A model generated the notes under the pieces. The model worked only from the letters and a program-made list of their open reading frames with translations. It did no database searches and had not been told where the DNA came from. Both the position numbers and the translations under genes were made by a program. From Streptomyces sp. Tu 3180 (GTDB taxonomy: Bacteria; Actinomycetota; Actinomycetes; Streptomycetales; Streptomycetaceae), in NCBI RefSeq assembly GCF_009852415.1, contig NZ_WOXS01000002.1:1426001-1490000 (forward strand): a stretch of DNA of 64,000 nucleotides, written 5' to 3'. This document shows, piece by piece, positions 25,710-34,407 of the stretch (position 1 is the stretch's first letter; each line of letters starts with the position of its first letter).

Positions 25710-26594
25710 TCAGGCGGCGGCCAGCGAACGCAGCTTGTCGGGGTTGCGGATGATGTACACCGTCCGGACGCGCCCGTCGGCGACGTCGAGCTGGAGGACG
25801 GAGTCGGGCCTGTCGCCGGACAGGGTGAGCACCGCGGGGCCGCCGTTGAGCTCCACGAAGCGGAAGGAGAGGTCCGGAACGCCCTTGCGGGCGGCGCCGA
25901 GGAGGAAGCGGCCCACGTGGTCGGCGCCCTCCAGGACCCGCAGCGGAGCGCGGGACTTGCCGCCGCTGTCGCCGATCAGGCGCACGTCCGGCGCGAGCAG
26001 CTCCATCAGCGCCCCCAGATCGCCGCCGGCCGCCGCGGCCAGGAACCGCTCGGTGAGGTCGCGGCGCCGGGCGGGGTCGACCTCGTAGCGCGGGCGCCGC
26101 TCCTCGACGTGCCTGCGGGCGCGTCCGGCGAGCTGGCGCACGGCGGGTTCGCCGCGGTCGAGCATGGCCGCGATGTCGGCGTACGGGTAGCCGAACGCCT
26201 CCCGCAGCACGAAGACCGCGCGCTCCAGCGGCGACAGGGACTCCAGGACCACGAGGAGGGCGAGGGAGACGGAGTCGGTGAGCACGGCCCGCTCGGCGGC
26301 GTCCGGGGCGGTGTCGCCGAAGTCGGTGAGGTACGGCTCCGGCAGCCACGGGCCGACGTAGGTCTCGCCGCGCGCCTTGATCCGGCGCAGCCGGTCGACG
26401 GCGAGGCGGGTGGTGATGCGCACCAGGTAGCCGCGCGGCTCGCGCACCCCGGACCGGTCGCCGCCCGACCAGCGCAGCCACGCGTCCTGGACCACGTCCT
26501 CCGCGTCGGCCACCCGGCCCAGCATCCGGTAGGCGACCCCCAGGAGAACGGGGCGGTGCTCTTCGAAGACGTCGGTCACGGTGTCGGTGGTCAC
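25710..26594 (-). CDS. ECF41-type RNA polymerase sigma factor with SnoaL-like C-terminal domain
   Basis: A 294-residue extracytoplasmic-function sigma factor. Sigma-2 is residues about 8-72 (YRMLGRVADAEDVVQDAWLRW) and sigma-4 about 105-160 (LSPLERAVFVLREAFGYPYADIA). The linker carries WLPEP at 83-87, and the C-terminal NTF2/SnoaL-like domain carries GDSGGK at 208-213, the two marks of the ECF41 group, whose C-terminal domain acts as a built-in regulator in place of an anti-sigma factor. Start GTG 26594 is preceded by GGGATGG. ECF41 genes normally sit beside a carboxymuconolactone decarboxylase, oxidoreductase or epimerase gene; here the divergent neighbour is an alpha/beta hydrolase. Confidence 0.92.
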   Translation of the reverse strand: MTTDTVTDVFEEHRPVLLGVAYRMLGRVADAEDVVQDAWLRWSGGDRSGVREPRGYLVRITTRLAVDRLRRIKARGETYVGPWLPEPYLTDFGDTAPDAAERAVLTDSVSLALLVVLESLSPLERAVFVLREAFGYPYADIAAMLDRGEPAVRQLAGRARRHVEERRPRYEVDPARRRDLTERFLAAAAGGDLGALMELLAPDVRLIGDSGGKSRAPLRVLEGADHVGRFLLGAARKGVPDLSFRFVELNGGPAVLTLSGDRPDSVLQLDVADGRVRTVYIIRNPDKLRSLAAA

Positions 26595-26691
26595 GGAACC
26601 ATCCCAGCCGACCCGCACGGCCGTGTCCAGGCGGCACCGGCACGTGCCGGGCGCGGCGGGCCGCCGCCCGGCGACGGGGCGGATCCAGGGG

Positions 26692-26705
26692 CTACCCGTC
26701 GGTAG
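26692..26705. promoter_or_regulatory. dyad between ECF sigma and hydrolase genes
   Basis: CTACC-N4-GGTAG is a perfect 5-bp-arm inverted repeat, followed closely by GACA-AGC-TGTC (about 26713-26723). It lies in the divergent promoter region and is A+T-richer than its surroundings, so it is a possible operator or promoter element. Confidence 0.35.
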
Positions 26706-26776
26706 TAATTGCTGACAAGCTGTCTACGGCGCCAGGCGGCGCCCGATTCCGCGAGTCCCAGACGAGGAGCACCCTC

Positions 26777-27610
26777 ATGTCCGCGACCGTCTCCTTCGAG
26801 GTCCCCTCCCCCCTCGGCCCGCAGACCGTGACCCTGTCCTACGCGCGCGCGGGACACGGTGAACCCCTGCTCCTGCTGCACGGCATCGGTCACCACCGGC
26901 AGGCCTGGGACCCGGTGGCGGACATCCTGGCGACCGAGCGCGAGGTGATCGCCGTGGACCTGCCCGGCTTCGGCGCCTCCCCGCCGCTGCCCGACGGCCT
27001 CGCCCACGACCTGCCGACCATGAACGCCGCGCTCGGCGCCCTGTGCGAGGCGCTGGGGCTGGACCGGCCGCACGTCGCGGGCAACTCGCTCGGCGGTCTG
27101 CTGGCCCTGGAGATGGGCCGCCACAGGCGCGTACGGTCCGTCACCGCGCTGTCCCCGGCGGGCTTCTGGACCGGGGCCGAGCGGCGGTACGCCTTCGCCG
27201 TGCTGACCGGCATGCGGCGGATCGCGGAGCGGATGCCGCTGCCGCTGGTCGAGCGCCTGGCCCGCTCGGCGGCCGGCCGGGCGGCGCTGACCAGCACCAT
27301 CTACGCCCGCCCCGGGCGCCGTTCGCCCGAGGCCGTGGTCGCCGAGACGCTCGCGCTCGCCGGCGCCACCGGCTTCGCCGAGACCCTGCGCGCGGGCACC
27401 ACCGTGCGGTTCGCCGACGACGTGCCGGACATCCCCGTGACCGTGGCCTGGGGCGCCCGGGACCGGCTGCTCGTGCCCCGGCAGGGCGTCCGCGCCAAGC
27501 GGGTCATCCCCCGGGCCCGGCTGGTCCGGCTGCCCGGCTGCGGCCACGTCCCGATGAACGACGACCCGGCGCTGGTCGCGCGCGTCATCCTCGACGGCAG
27601 CCGCCGCTGA
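26777..27610 (+). CDS. alpha/beta hydrolase
   Basis: A 277-residue alpha/beta-hydrolase fold protein. HGIGHHRQAWDPV forms the oxyanion loop, the nucleophile elbow is GNSLGG (Ser at about residue 108), the acid is in WGARDRLL and the His is in GCGHVPMNDDP. There is no signal peptide. The start at ATG 26777 follows GACGAGGAG. It could be an esterase, lipase or haloperoxidase-like enzyme; the substrate is unknown. It is divergent from the ECF41 gene and might be a target of that sigma factor. Confidence 0.88.
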   Translation: MSATVSFEVPSPLGPQTVTLSYARAGHGEPLLLLHGIGHHRQAWDPVADILATEREVIAVDLPGFGASPPLPDGLAHDLPTMNAALGALCEALGLDRPHVAGNSLGGLLALEMGRHRRVRSVTALSPAGFWTGAERRYAFAVLTGMRRIAERMPLPLVERLARSAAGRAALTSTIYARPGRRSPEAVVAETLALAGATGFAETLRAGTTVRFADDVPDIPVTVAWGARDRLLVPRQGVRAKRVIPRARLVRLPGCGHVPMNDDPALVARVILDGSRR

Positions 27611-27641
27611 GGGCCGTACGACCGCCCCCGCGCGACCGGTT

Positions 27642-27659
27642 GTTCACCCGGGGTTCGCG
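27642..27659 (+). promoter_or_regulatory. PHO box (PhoP-binding direct repeats)
   Basis: GTTCACC (27642-27648) and GTTCGCG (27653-27659) are direct repeats with exact 11-bp spacing, the pattern bound by Streptomyces PhoP (consensus GTTCACC-N4-GTTCACC). They lie about 72 nt before the start of a PhoD-type phosphatase, a classical phosphate-starvation target. Confidence 0.72.
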
Positions 27660-27730
27660 CGCGGGCCGCGTCGCCCGAGTAGGTGTGGCAGCACACACTG
27701 GCCGGATCCCGTCCCTGGAGGCGCATCCCC

Positions 27731-29317
27731 ATGTCACACCGTCCGTTCCCGGGCCGTCGCGCGGTCCTGCGCGGCTCCCTCGCGGCCCCGGCGGCCCTGG
27801 CCCTGCCCACCGCGCTCGGCGCGGCGCCCGCCTTCGCCCGGTCCGGGCGCCCGCAGGCCGGCTGGGGGGTGCAGACGGGTGACGTGACCCGCGACTCCGG
27901 GCTGGTGTGGGTGCGTTCCGACCGCCCGGCCCGGATGGTCGTCGAGACGTCGGCGACCGAGTCGTTCCGCAATCCGCGCAGATGGCACGGCCCGCTGGTC
28001 GGCCCGGACACCGACTTCACCGGCACGACCCGGCTGCGCGGACTGCCGCCCGGCGAGCAGATCCACTACCGCGTGCTGCTCGCCGACCCCGACGACCCGC
28101 GCCGCACCGGCGAGCCGGTCACCGGCACGTTCCGCACGGTGCCGGCGCGGCGGCGCGACGGCGTGCGGTTCGTGTGGTCGGGCGACCTGGCCGGGCAGGG
28201 CTGGGGCATCAACCCCGACTTCGGCGGCTACCGCATCTTCGACGCGATGGCGCGGCTCGACCCGGACTTCTTCCTGTTCAGCGGTGACACCGTCTACGCC
28301 GACGGCCCCATCGCCGCCACCGCGGCCCTGCCGGACGGCGGCGTCTGGCGGAACGTCACCACCGAGGAGAAGTCCAAGGTCGCCGAGACCCTCGCCGAGT
28401 TCCGCGGCAACTTCCGCTACAACCTGCTCGACGAGAACCTGCGCCGGTTCAACGCCCGGGTGCCGTCCGTCGTGCAGTGGGACGACCACGAGGTGCGCAA
28501 CAACTGGTACCCCGGCCAGCGGATCGCGGACACCGACGCGCGGTACACGGAGAAGAGCGTCGACGTGCTGGCGGCCCGGGCGCGGCGCGCGTTCAGCGAG
28601 TACTTCCCGATGTCCACGCTGCGGCCGGGCGCCCGGGAGGGGCGGGTGTACCGGGTGCTGCGGCAGGGGCCGCTGCTCGACGTGTTCGTGCTGGACATGC
28701 GGACGTACCGGGGCGCCAACTCCTCCGGCGACCAGACCGTCGACCCGCAGGGCATCCTCGGACGCGAGCAACTGGACTGGCTCAAGCGGGAACTGGCGCG
28801 GTCGCGGGCGGTGTGGAAGGTGATCGCCGCCGACATGCCGATCGGCCTGGTGGTGCCGGACACCTCCGAGGGCCGCAAGAACGTCGAGGCGGTGGCCCAG
28901 GGCGACCCGGGGGCGCCGCTGGGGCGGGAGCTGCAGATCGCGGAGCTGCTGCGGTTCGTCAAGCACCGGCGGATCACCGGCACGGTGTGGCTGACGGCCG
29001 ACGTGCACCACACCTCGGCCCAGCACTACCAGCCCTCGCGGGCCGCGTTCGGCGACTTCGAGCCGTTCTGGGAGTTCGTCTCCGGTCCGCTGAACGCGGG
29101 CGCCTTCCCGGCCAGCGCGCTCGACGGCACCTTCGGCCCGGAACGGGTGTGGGTGAAGGCGCCGACCGCCTCGAACGTCTCGCCGGCGGGCGGCTACCAG
29201 TTCTTCGGCGAGGTCGACATCGACGGCGACAGCGGCGAGTTGACGGTGCGGATGCGGGAGCAGGACGGCACCGTCCTGTTCACCAAGACGCTGCAGCCCG
29301 GGCTGGTCGGCCAGTAA
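27731..29317 (+). CDS. PhoD-type alkaline phosphatase/phosphodiesterase with Tat signal
   Basis: A 528-residue secreted metallophosphoesterase releasing phosphate from monoesters or diesters such as teichoic acids. The N-terminus GRRAVLRGSLAAPAALALPTALGAAPAFA is a Tat signal with twin arginine. The PhoD N-domain (about 45-145) is followed by the metallophosphatase core with FSGDTVYADGP, VQWDDHEVRNNW (metal ligands) and LTADVHHTSAQHY. ATG 27731 has GGAGG 10 nt upstream. The PHO box upstream predicts induction under phosphate limitation through PhoR-PhoP. Folded export with calcium/iron cofactors is normal for this family. Confidence 0.93.
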   Translation: MSHRPFPGRRAVLRGSLAAPAALALPTALGAAPAFARSGRPQAGWGVQTGDVTRDSGLVWVRSDRPARMVVETSATESFRNPRRWHGPLVGPDTDFTGTTRLRGLPPGEQIHYRVLLADPDDPRRTGEPVTGTFRTVPARRRDGVRFVWSGDLAGQGWGINPDFGGYRIFDAMARLDPDFFLFSGDTVYADGPIAATAALPDGGVWRNVTTEEKSKVAETLAEFRGNFRYNLLDENLRRFNARVPSVVQWDDHEVRNNWYPGQRIADTDARYTEKSVDVLAARARRAFSEYFPMSTLRPGAREGRVYRVLRQGPLLDVFVLDMRTYRGANSSGDQTVDPQGILGREQLDWLKRELARSRAVWKVIAADMPIGLVVPDTSEGRKNVEAVAQGDPGAPLGRELQIAELLRFVKHRRITGTVWLTADVHHTSAQHYQPSRAAFGDFEPFWEFVSGPLNAGAFPASALDGTFGPERVWVKAPTASNVSPAGGYQFFGEVDIDGDSGELTVRMREQDGTVLFTKTLQPGLVGQ

Positions 29318-29364
29318 CCCAGCAAAACAGACATAAATACTCTTTACTCGTCAGTCACAGTACG

Positions 29365-29378
29365 TTCGTGATCGCGAA
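29365..29378. promoter_or_regulatory. palindrome in promoter region of ACT-GNAT gene
   Basis: TTCG-TGATCG-CGAA is an almost perfect 14-bp palindrome (one mismatched pair) 24 nt before the start codon, within an A+T-richer segment (29325-29400). It is a candidate operator. Confidence 0.4.
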
Positions 29379-29402
29379 ACACGATTCCTTCACAGTGGCT
29401 GC

Positions 29403-30689
29403 ATGAGCCGAGACATGTCCGAAGTGACCAACACCCGACACGAACACCCCGGGCACCGCCGGTGGGACCCGGCCCGACTCGCCGCGCGGTGCGCGGTCGC
29501 CCTCCGGACACGGTGGGCACGCCGCCACGGCCACGCACCGCCGGCGTCCGATACCGGCGGTGCCCGGCCGCCCTCCGCCGCGGCCGGGGACCGCGTGCTG
29601 TGGCGGATGCGGACGACGGTGAAGGACGAGCCGGGTTCGCTGGCCGCGCTGTGCACGGCGCTGGCCGAGCGGCGGGTCGACATCCTGAGCCTGCAGGCGC
29701 ACCCGCTGGGCGAGGACACCGTCGACGAGTTCCTGCTGCGGGCACCGGCCGGCACGGACCTCACCGCGGCGGTGTCGCGCGCCGGGGGTTCGGACACCTG
29801 GATCGAGCGGGCCGACGCCCACGACCTGGTGGACGCCCCGACCCGGGTGCTGGGGCTGGCCGCCCGCACCGCCCAGGACACGGCGGAACTGCCGTTGGCG
29901 CTGCGCCAGTTGCTCGGCCGGTGCACGATCCGTTCGCTGCCCGCCGCACCGGCCGGCGGACACGGGAGGGCGCCGGCCGTGCCGGTGGAGGGGACCCTGG
30001 AGAACACCGTGATGCGGCTGCGCGCCCCGGAGGGCGGGGTGATCACCGTGGAACGGCCGTACCTGCCGTTCACCCCGACCGAGTTCGCCCGGGCCCGGGC
30101 GCTGGTGGACCTCGACGCCCGGCTCGGCCCGCGGATCCCGCACGGCCGGGACGTGCTCACGCTGCCCGAGGGCAGCGACATCTCGGTGCGCCGGGCGGAC
30201 ACCGACGACCTGCGGGCGGCGCGGGCGATGCACGACCGGTGCTCGGAGCGGACCCTGCGCATGCGGTACCACGGGCCGGTCGGCGACGCGGACCGCTACC
30301 TGAACCACCTGCTCGGTCCGCGCTTCGGACGGACGCTCGCGGCGCAGACCGCCTCGGGCCGCATCGTCGGCCTCGGCCACCTGCTGTGGGACGGCGACGA
30401 GACCGAGGTGGCGCTGATCGTGGAGGACGCCTGGCAGCGCCGGGGCGTCGGCGGTGAACTCCTCGCCCGGCTGGTCGCCATGGCCGTCGAGGCCGGCTGC
30501 GCCACCGTGTACGCCGTGACGCAGGCGTCCAACACCGGCATGGTCGCCGCGATGCGCGGCCTCGGGCTCCCCCTCGACTACCAGATCGAGGAGGGCACCC
30601 TGGTCGTCACGGCCCGCCTGGACGCCGAGCCGGCCGCGGGCCGCCTCCTGGAACTGCGCGGCCGCCGGACGGGGACCGGCCGGCCGTAG
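29403..30689 (+). CDS. ACT-GNAT acetyltransferase (amino-acid-regulated protein acetyltransferase type)
   Basis: A 428-residue protein joining an N-terminal ACT domain (about residues 65-135: LWRMRTTVKDEPGSLAALCTALAERRVDILSLQAHPL) to a C-terminal GNAT domain (about 258-410: ISVRRADTDDLRAARAMHDRCSERTLRMRYHG, ALIVEDAWQRRGVGGELLARLVAMA). The order matches actinobacterial protein-lysine acetyltransferases allosterically controlled by amino acids (AAPatA type, studied in Micromonospora and Streptomyces). A variable Arg/His-rich leader of about 60 residues precedes the ACT domain. The acetyl-CoA loop RRGVGG is intact, so it should be active. No clear ribosome binding site precedes ATG 29403; ATG 29418 is an alternative. 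Confidence 0.9.
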   Translation: MSRDMSEVTNTRHEHPGHRRWDPARLAARCAVALRTRWARRHGHAPPASDTGGARPPSAAAGDRVLWRMRTTVKDEPGSLAALCTALAERRVDILSLQAHPLGEDTVDEFLLRAPAGTDLTAAVSRAGGSDTWIERADAHDLVDAPTRVLGLAARTAQDTAELPLALRQLLGRCTIRSLPAAPAGGHGRAPAVPVEGTLENTVMRLRAPEGGVITVERPYLPFTPTEFARARALVDLDARLGPRIPHGRDVLTLPEGSDISVRRADTDDLRAARAMHDRCSERTLRMRYHGPVGDADRYLNHLLGPRFGRTLAAQTASGRIVGLGHLLWDGDETEVALIVEDAWQRRGVGGELLARLVAMAVEAGCATVYAVTQASNTGMVAAMRGLGLPLDYQIEEGTLVVTARLDAEPAAGRLLELRGRRTGTGRP

Positions 30690-30703
30690 CTCCCCGTACG
30701 GCG

Positions 30704-30748
30704 GCCCGTCGGTCCGCACGGCGGATGCCGCCGTGCGGACCGACGGGC
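30704..30748. terminator. perfect 21-bp hairpin terminator between convergent genes
   Basis: Arms 30704-30724 and 30728-30748 are perfectly complementary over 21 bp with a 3-nt loop, placed between convergent stops (30689 and 30759). It should terminate both directions. Confidence 0.88.
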
Positions 30749-30758
30749 GCGCACGGAC

Positions 30759-31946
30759 TCAGCCCCGCGCCAGTTCCTCCGGCCGGGCCGTCGCACCGGC
30801 CCGCTCCCCCAGGGCCGCGTCCAGGTCGGCCCACAGGTCCTCGACGTCCTCCAGGCCGACCGAGAGCCGCAGCAGCCGGTCGCTCACCCCGGCGTTCCTG
30901 CGGTCGTCGGCGTCGACGATGCGGTGGCTGATGGACGCCGGGTGCTGGATGAGGGAGTCCACGCTGCCGAGGCTCACCGCCGGGGTGACCAGCCGTACGC
31001 CGGCGATCACCGCGTGCGGGTCGCCGTGCACCTCGAAGGAGACCATCGCCCCGCCGATGCGCGGGTAGTGCACGCGGGCCACGCGCGGGTCGGCGGCGAG
31101 CCGGCGGGCGAGTTCGGCGGCGTTCGCGGACGCGGCCCGCACCCGCACCGGCAGCGTCGACAGGCCCCGCAGCAGCAGGTAGCCGGCCAGCGGATGCAGT
31201 ACGCCACCGGTGGCGAACCGCACCTGGCGCAGCCGCCCGGCGAACTCCTCGTCGCAGGCCACCACGCCCGCCAGCACGTCCCCGTGACCGCCGAGGTACT
31301 TGGTCGCGCTGTGCAGCACCAGCCGCGCCCCGTGCTCGGCCGGGCGCTGGAGGACCGGGGTGGCGAAGGTGTTGTCGACGAGCAGCGGCACGGAGCCGCA
31401 GGCGTGGGCGACGGCCCGCAGGTCGACCTCGGCGAGCGTGGGGTTGGCCGGGGACTCGACCAGCACCAGACCGGTGTCCGGGCGCAGCGCGTCGGCGACC
31501 CCGGCCGGGTCGGTCCAGGTGACCTCGGAGCCGAGCAGTCCGGCGGTCAGCAGGTGGTCGCTGCACCCGTACAGGGGCCGCACCGCCACGACGTGGCGCA
31601 GGCCCGTCGCGCCGCGGGCCAGCAGGACGGCGCTGAGCGCGGCCATGCCGCTGGCGAACGCGACCGCCGACTCGGTGCCCTCGAGGCGGGCCAGGGCGGT
31701 CTCGAAGCGGGCGACGGTCGGGTTGCCGAGCCGTCCGTAGACCGGCGGGCCGTCCGGTTCGGCACCGGTGGCGGCGAAGGCGTCGATCCGGCCGGCCTCG
31801 CCGCGGCTGTCGTACGAGGGGTAGGTGGTGGACAGGTCGATCGGCGGGGCGTGCAGTCCCCGGCCGGCGAGGTCGTCGCGGCCCGCGTGCACGGCCTCGG
31901 TGTCGAGTGCTCTCCCGGTGGTGTGCGTGTCCGTGCCCAAGTTCAT
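30759..31946 (-). CDS. trans-sulfuration family PLP enzyme (cystathionine gamma-synthase/methionine gamma-lyase type)
   Basis: A 395-residue Cys/Met-metabolism PLP enzyme. Marks are [10 protein letters not shown] at the N-terminus, the substrate and PLP loops [13 protein letters not shown] and [33 protein letters not shown], the PLP Asp in [15 protein letters not shown] and the Schiff-base lysine in [17 protein letters not shown]. The reaction (synthase, lyase or gamma-elimination) is not decided by sequence alone. An Lrp/AsnC regulator is divergent 60 bp away, a pairing often seen with amino-acid lyases, suggesting control by methionine or another amino acid. Confidence 0.9.
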   Translation of the reverse strand: MNLGTDTHTTGRALDTEAVHAGRDDLAGRGLHAPPIDLSTTYPSYDSRGEAGRIDAFAATGAEPDGPPVYGRLGNPTVARFETALARLEGTESAVAFASGMAALSAVLLARGATGLRHVVAVRPLYGCSDHLLTAGLLGSEVTWTDPAGVADALRPDTGLVLVESPANPTLAEVDLRAVAHACGSVPLLVDNTFATPVLQRPAEHGARLVLHSATKYLGGHGDVLAGVVACDEEFAGRLRQVRFATGGVLHPLAGYLLLRGLSTLPVRVRAASANAAELARRLAADPRVARVHYPRIGGAMVSFEVHGDPHAVIAGVRLVTPAVSLGSVDSLIQHPASISHRIVDADDRRNAGVSDRLLRLSVGLEDVEDLWADLDAALGERAGATARPEELARG

Positions 31947-32006
31947 GGACGGAAGGGTGAACACCGACCGGGTCCCGGGAGCCGGTCCCCGTGCTACGTT
32001 CGGCCG

Positions 32007-32498
32007 GTGGCCGAATCTGTCGTACTGGATCCGGTGGACCTCCGTCTGCTGCGGCTGTTGCAGAACGACGCCCGGACGACGTACCGGGAGCTCGCCGCGC
32101 AGGTCGGGGTCGCGCCGTCGACCTGTCTGGACCGGGTGACCCGGTTGCGCCGCTCCGGCGTGATCCTCGGGCACCGGCTGGAGCTGGATCCGGCCAAGCT
32201 GGGACGGGGTCTGCAGGCGCTGCTGTCCGTGCAGGTCAGACCGCACCGGCGGGAGCTGGTGGGGCCGTTCGTGGAGCGGATCCGGGCACTGCCGGAGTCG
32301 CTGACCGTGTTCCACCTGACCGGTCCCGACGACTACCTCGTGCACGTCGCGGTCGCGGACATGGCGGATCTGCAGCGGCTGGTGCTGGACGAGTTCACGG
32401 CGCGGCGGGAGGTGGCGCGGGTGGAGACCCGGCTGATCTTCCAGCAGTGGGACTGCGGGCCGCTCCTGCCGCCTTCGCCCTCAGCACAAAGCGGATGA
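32007..32498 (+). CDS. Lrp/AsnC family regulator
   Basis: A 163-residue feast/famine regulator: helix-turn-helix (about residues 8-60: LRLLRLLQNDARTTYRELAAQVGVAPSTCLDRVTRLRRSGVI) plus RAM ligand domain (about 70-150: VFHLTGPDDYLVHVAVADM). GTG 32007 is preceded by TACGTT (31995-32000) at 6 nt, a -10 giving a leaderless mRNA. It probably regulates itself and the divergent trans-sulfuration enzyme in response to an amino acid. Confidence 0.92.
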   Translation: MAESVVLDPVDLRLLRLLQNDARTTYRELAAQVGVAPSTCLDRVTRLRRSGVILGHRLELDPAKLGRGLQALLSVQVRPHRRELVGPFVERIRALPESLTVFHLTGPDDYLVHVAVADMADLQRLVLDEFTARREVARVETRLIFQQWDCGPLLPPSPSAQSG

Positions 32499-32530
32499 CG
32501 TGCCGCGGGCCGCGTACCAGGATGGTCCGC

Positions 32531-34219
32531 ATGTCTCAGACCAACAGCGCGCTGCCCCGTCAGGTCGCCGACGCCTACGTCGACGAGCTCGTCGCCCTCG
32601 ACCCGATCACCGGGACCTTCCTCGGCGTGAAGGAGAGCTCCGCCCGTCTGCCCGACCTCTCGCCCGCCGGCCAGGAGGCGCTCGCCGAACTCCGGCGGGC
32701 CACCCTCGCGCGGCTCGACGAGGCCGAGCGCAGGCCCGGCGCGGACAGCGGCATCGAGCGCCGCTGCGCCCGCCTGCTGCGGGAGCGGCTCACCGCCGAA
32801 CTGGCCGTGTACGAGGCCGACGAGGGGCTGCGCTCGGTCGGCAACCTGGGCACGATCGCGCACACGGTGCGCGAGGTGTTCACGGTGACGCCGGCGCAGA
32901 CGGAGGAGGACTGGGCGGCGATCGCCGAGCGGCTGCGCGCGGTGCCGGCCGCGCTGGCCGGGTACCGCGAGTCCCTCGCGCTCGGCCTGGAGCGCAAGCT
33001 GTACGCGGCTCCGCGTCCGACGGCCACGTTCGTCGGGCAGCTCGGCGAGTGGGCGGACACCGGCGAGGGCCGCGGCTGGTTCGAGGACTTCGCCTCGGCC
33101 GGTCCGGACGCGCTGCGCGCGGACCTCGACGAGGCGGCCCGCACGGCCACCGCCGCCGTCGTGGAGCTGCGGGACTGGATGCGCGACGTGTACGCGCCGG
33201 CGGTCGAGGGCGCGCCGAACACCGTGGGCCGGGAGCGCTACGCCCGCTGGGCCCGCTACTACAACGGCATCGACCTGGACCTGGACGAGGCGTACGCGTA
33301 CGGCTGGTCCGAGTACCACCGGCTGCTCGGCGAGATGAGGAAGGAGGCCGAGAAGATCCTGCCGGGTGCCGGGACGCCGTGGGTGGCGCTCGCGCACCTC
33401 GACGAGCACGGCCGGCACATCGAGGGCGTCGACGAGGTCCGCGACTGGCTCCAGGGCGTGATGGACCGGGCGATCGAGTCCCTGGACGGCACCCACTTCG
33501 ACCTCGCCGAGCGGGTGCGGAGGGTGGAGTCGCGGATCGCCCCGCCGGGCAGCGCGGCGGCGCCGTACTACACGCCCCCGTCGGAGGACTTCTCCCGGCC
33601 GGGCTGCACCTGGCTGCCCACGATGGGCCTGACCCGCTTCCCGGTCTACGACCTGGTCTCCACCTGGTACCACGAGGGCGTCCCCGGGCACCACCTCCAG
33701 CTGGCGCAGTGGGTGCACGTGTCCGAGGACCTCTCCCGCTACCAGGCCTCCGTGGGCATGGTCAGCGCCAACGCCGAGGGCTGGGCGCTGTACGCGGAGC
33801 GGCTGATGGACGAGCTCGGGTTCCTCGCGGACGCCGAGGAGCGGCTGGGCTACCTGGACGCGCAGATGATGCGGGCGGCCCGGGTCATCGTCGACATCGG
33901 CATGCACCTGGAGCTCCGGATCCCGGCGGACTCTCCGTTCCACCCGGGTGAGCGCTGGACGCCGGAGCTGGCCGAGGAGTTCTTCGGGGCGCACAGCAGC
34001 CGCCCGGCGGACTTCGTGGAGAGCGAGCTGACCCGCTACCTGACGATCCCGGGCCAGGCGATCGGCTACAAGCTGGGCGAGCGGGCGTGGCTGCTGGGCC
34101 GGGAGAACGCGCGCCGGCGGCACGGCGACGCCTTCGACCTCAAGGCCTGGCACATGGCGGCCCTGTCCCAGGGTTCGCTGGGCCTGGACGACCTGGTGGA
34201 GGAGCTGTCGGCGCTGTGA
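32531..34219 (+). CDS. DUF885 family (gluzincin-like metallopeptidase) protein
   Basis: A 562-residue soluble protein of the DUF885 family. It contains the HExxH-like motif YHEGVPGHHLQ (about residue 380) with a downstream Glu region NAEGWALYAERLMDE, the layout of M32/gluzincin-type zinc peptidases. Other family blocks are WADTGEGRGWFED, APYYTPPSEDFSRPG and GQAIGYKLGERAWL. There is no signal peptide, so it is cytoplasmic. ATG 32531 is preceded by AGGATGG; upstream frames overlap the Lrp gene. The natural substrate is not established. Confidence 0.88.
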   Translation: MSQTNSALPRQVADAYVDELVALDPITGTFLGVKESSARLPDLSPAGQEALAELRRATLARLDEAERRPGADSGIERRCARLLRERLTAELAVYEADEGLRSVGNLGTIAHTVREVFTVTPAQTEEDWAAIAERLRAVPAALAGYRESLALGLERKLYAAPRPTATFVGQLGEWADTGEGRGWFEDFASAGPDALRADLDEAARTATAAVVELRDWMRDVYAPAVEGAPNTVGRERYARWARYYNGIDLDLDEAYAYGWSEYHRLLGEMRKEAEKILPGAGTPWVALAHLDEHGRHIEGVDEVRDWLQGVMDRAIESLDGTHFDLAERVRRVESRIAPPGSAAAPYYTPPSEDFSRPGCTWLPTMGLTRFPVYDLVSTWYHEGVPGHHLQLAQWVHVSEDLSRYQASVGMVSANAEGWALYAERLMDELGFLADAEERLGYLDAQMMRAARVIVDIGMHLELRIPADSPFHPGERWTPELAEEFFGAHSSRPADFVESELTRYLTIPGQAIGYKLGERAWLLGRENARRRHGDAFDLKAWHMAALSQGSLGLDDLVEELSAL

Positions 34220-34351
34220 TCCGGCCGGCCGGCGCCGGAGTCCCCCGGAGCCGATGACCCGGACCGGTGATCCGGTCCGCCTCGTCGCGCGGCCGGCCGC
34301 GCGACGGGCGGGCGGGGCCGCCGGGACGCCCGGCTCCGCGCATCGCGCCGG

Positions 34352-34388
34352 CGGCCGGCCCCGCGGGGCGGACCCGCGGGGCCGGCCG
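34352..34388. terminator. bidirectional terminator hairpin
   Basis: A perfect 16-bp stem (34352-34367 with 34373-34388) with a 5-nt loop lies between the convergent DUF885 and rhodanese genes. The flanking 34220-34350 contains no gene. Confidence 0.82.
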
Positions 34389-34407
34389 GCGCGTTCCGCC
34401 GGCGGGG

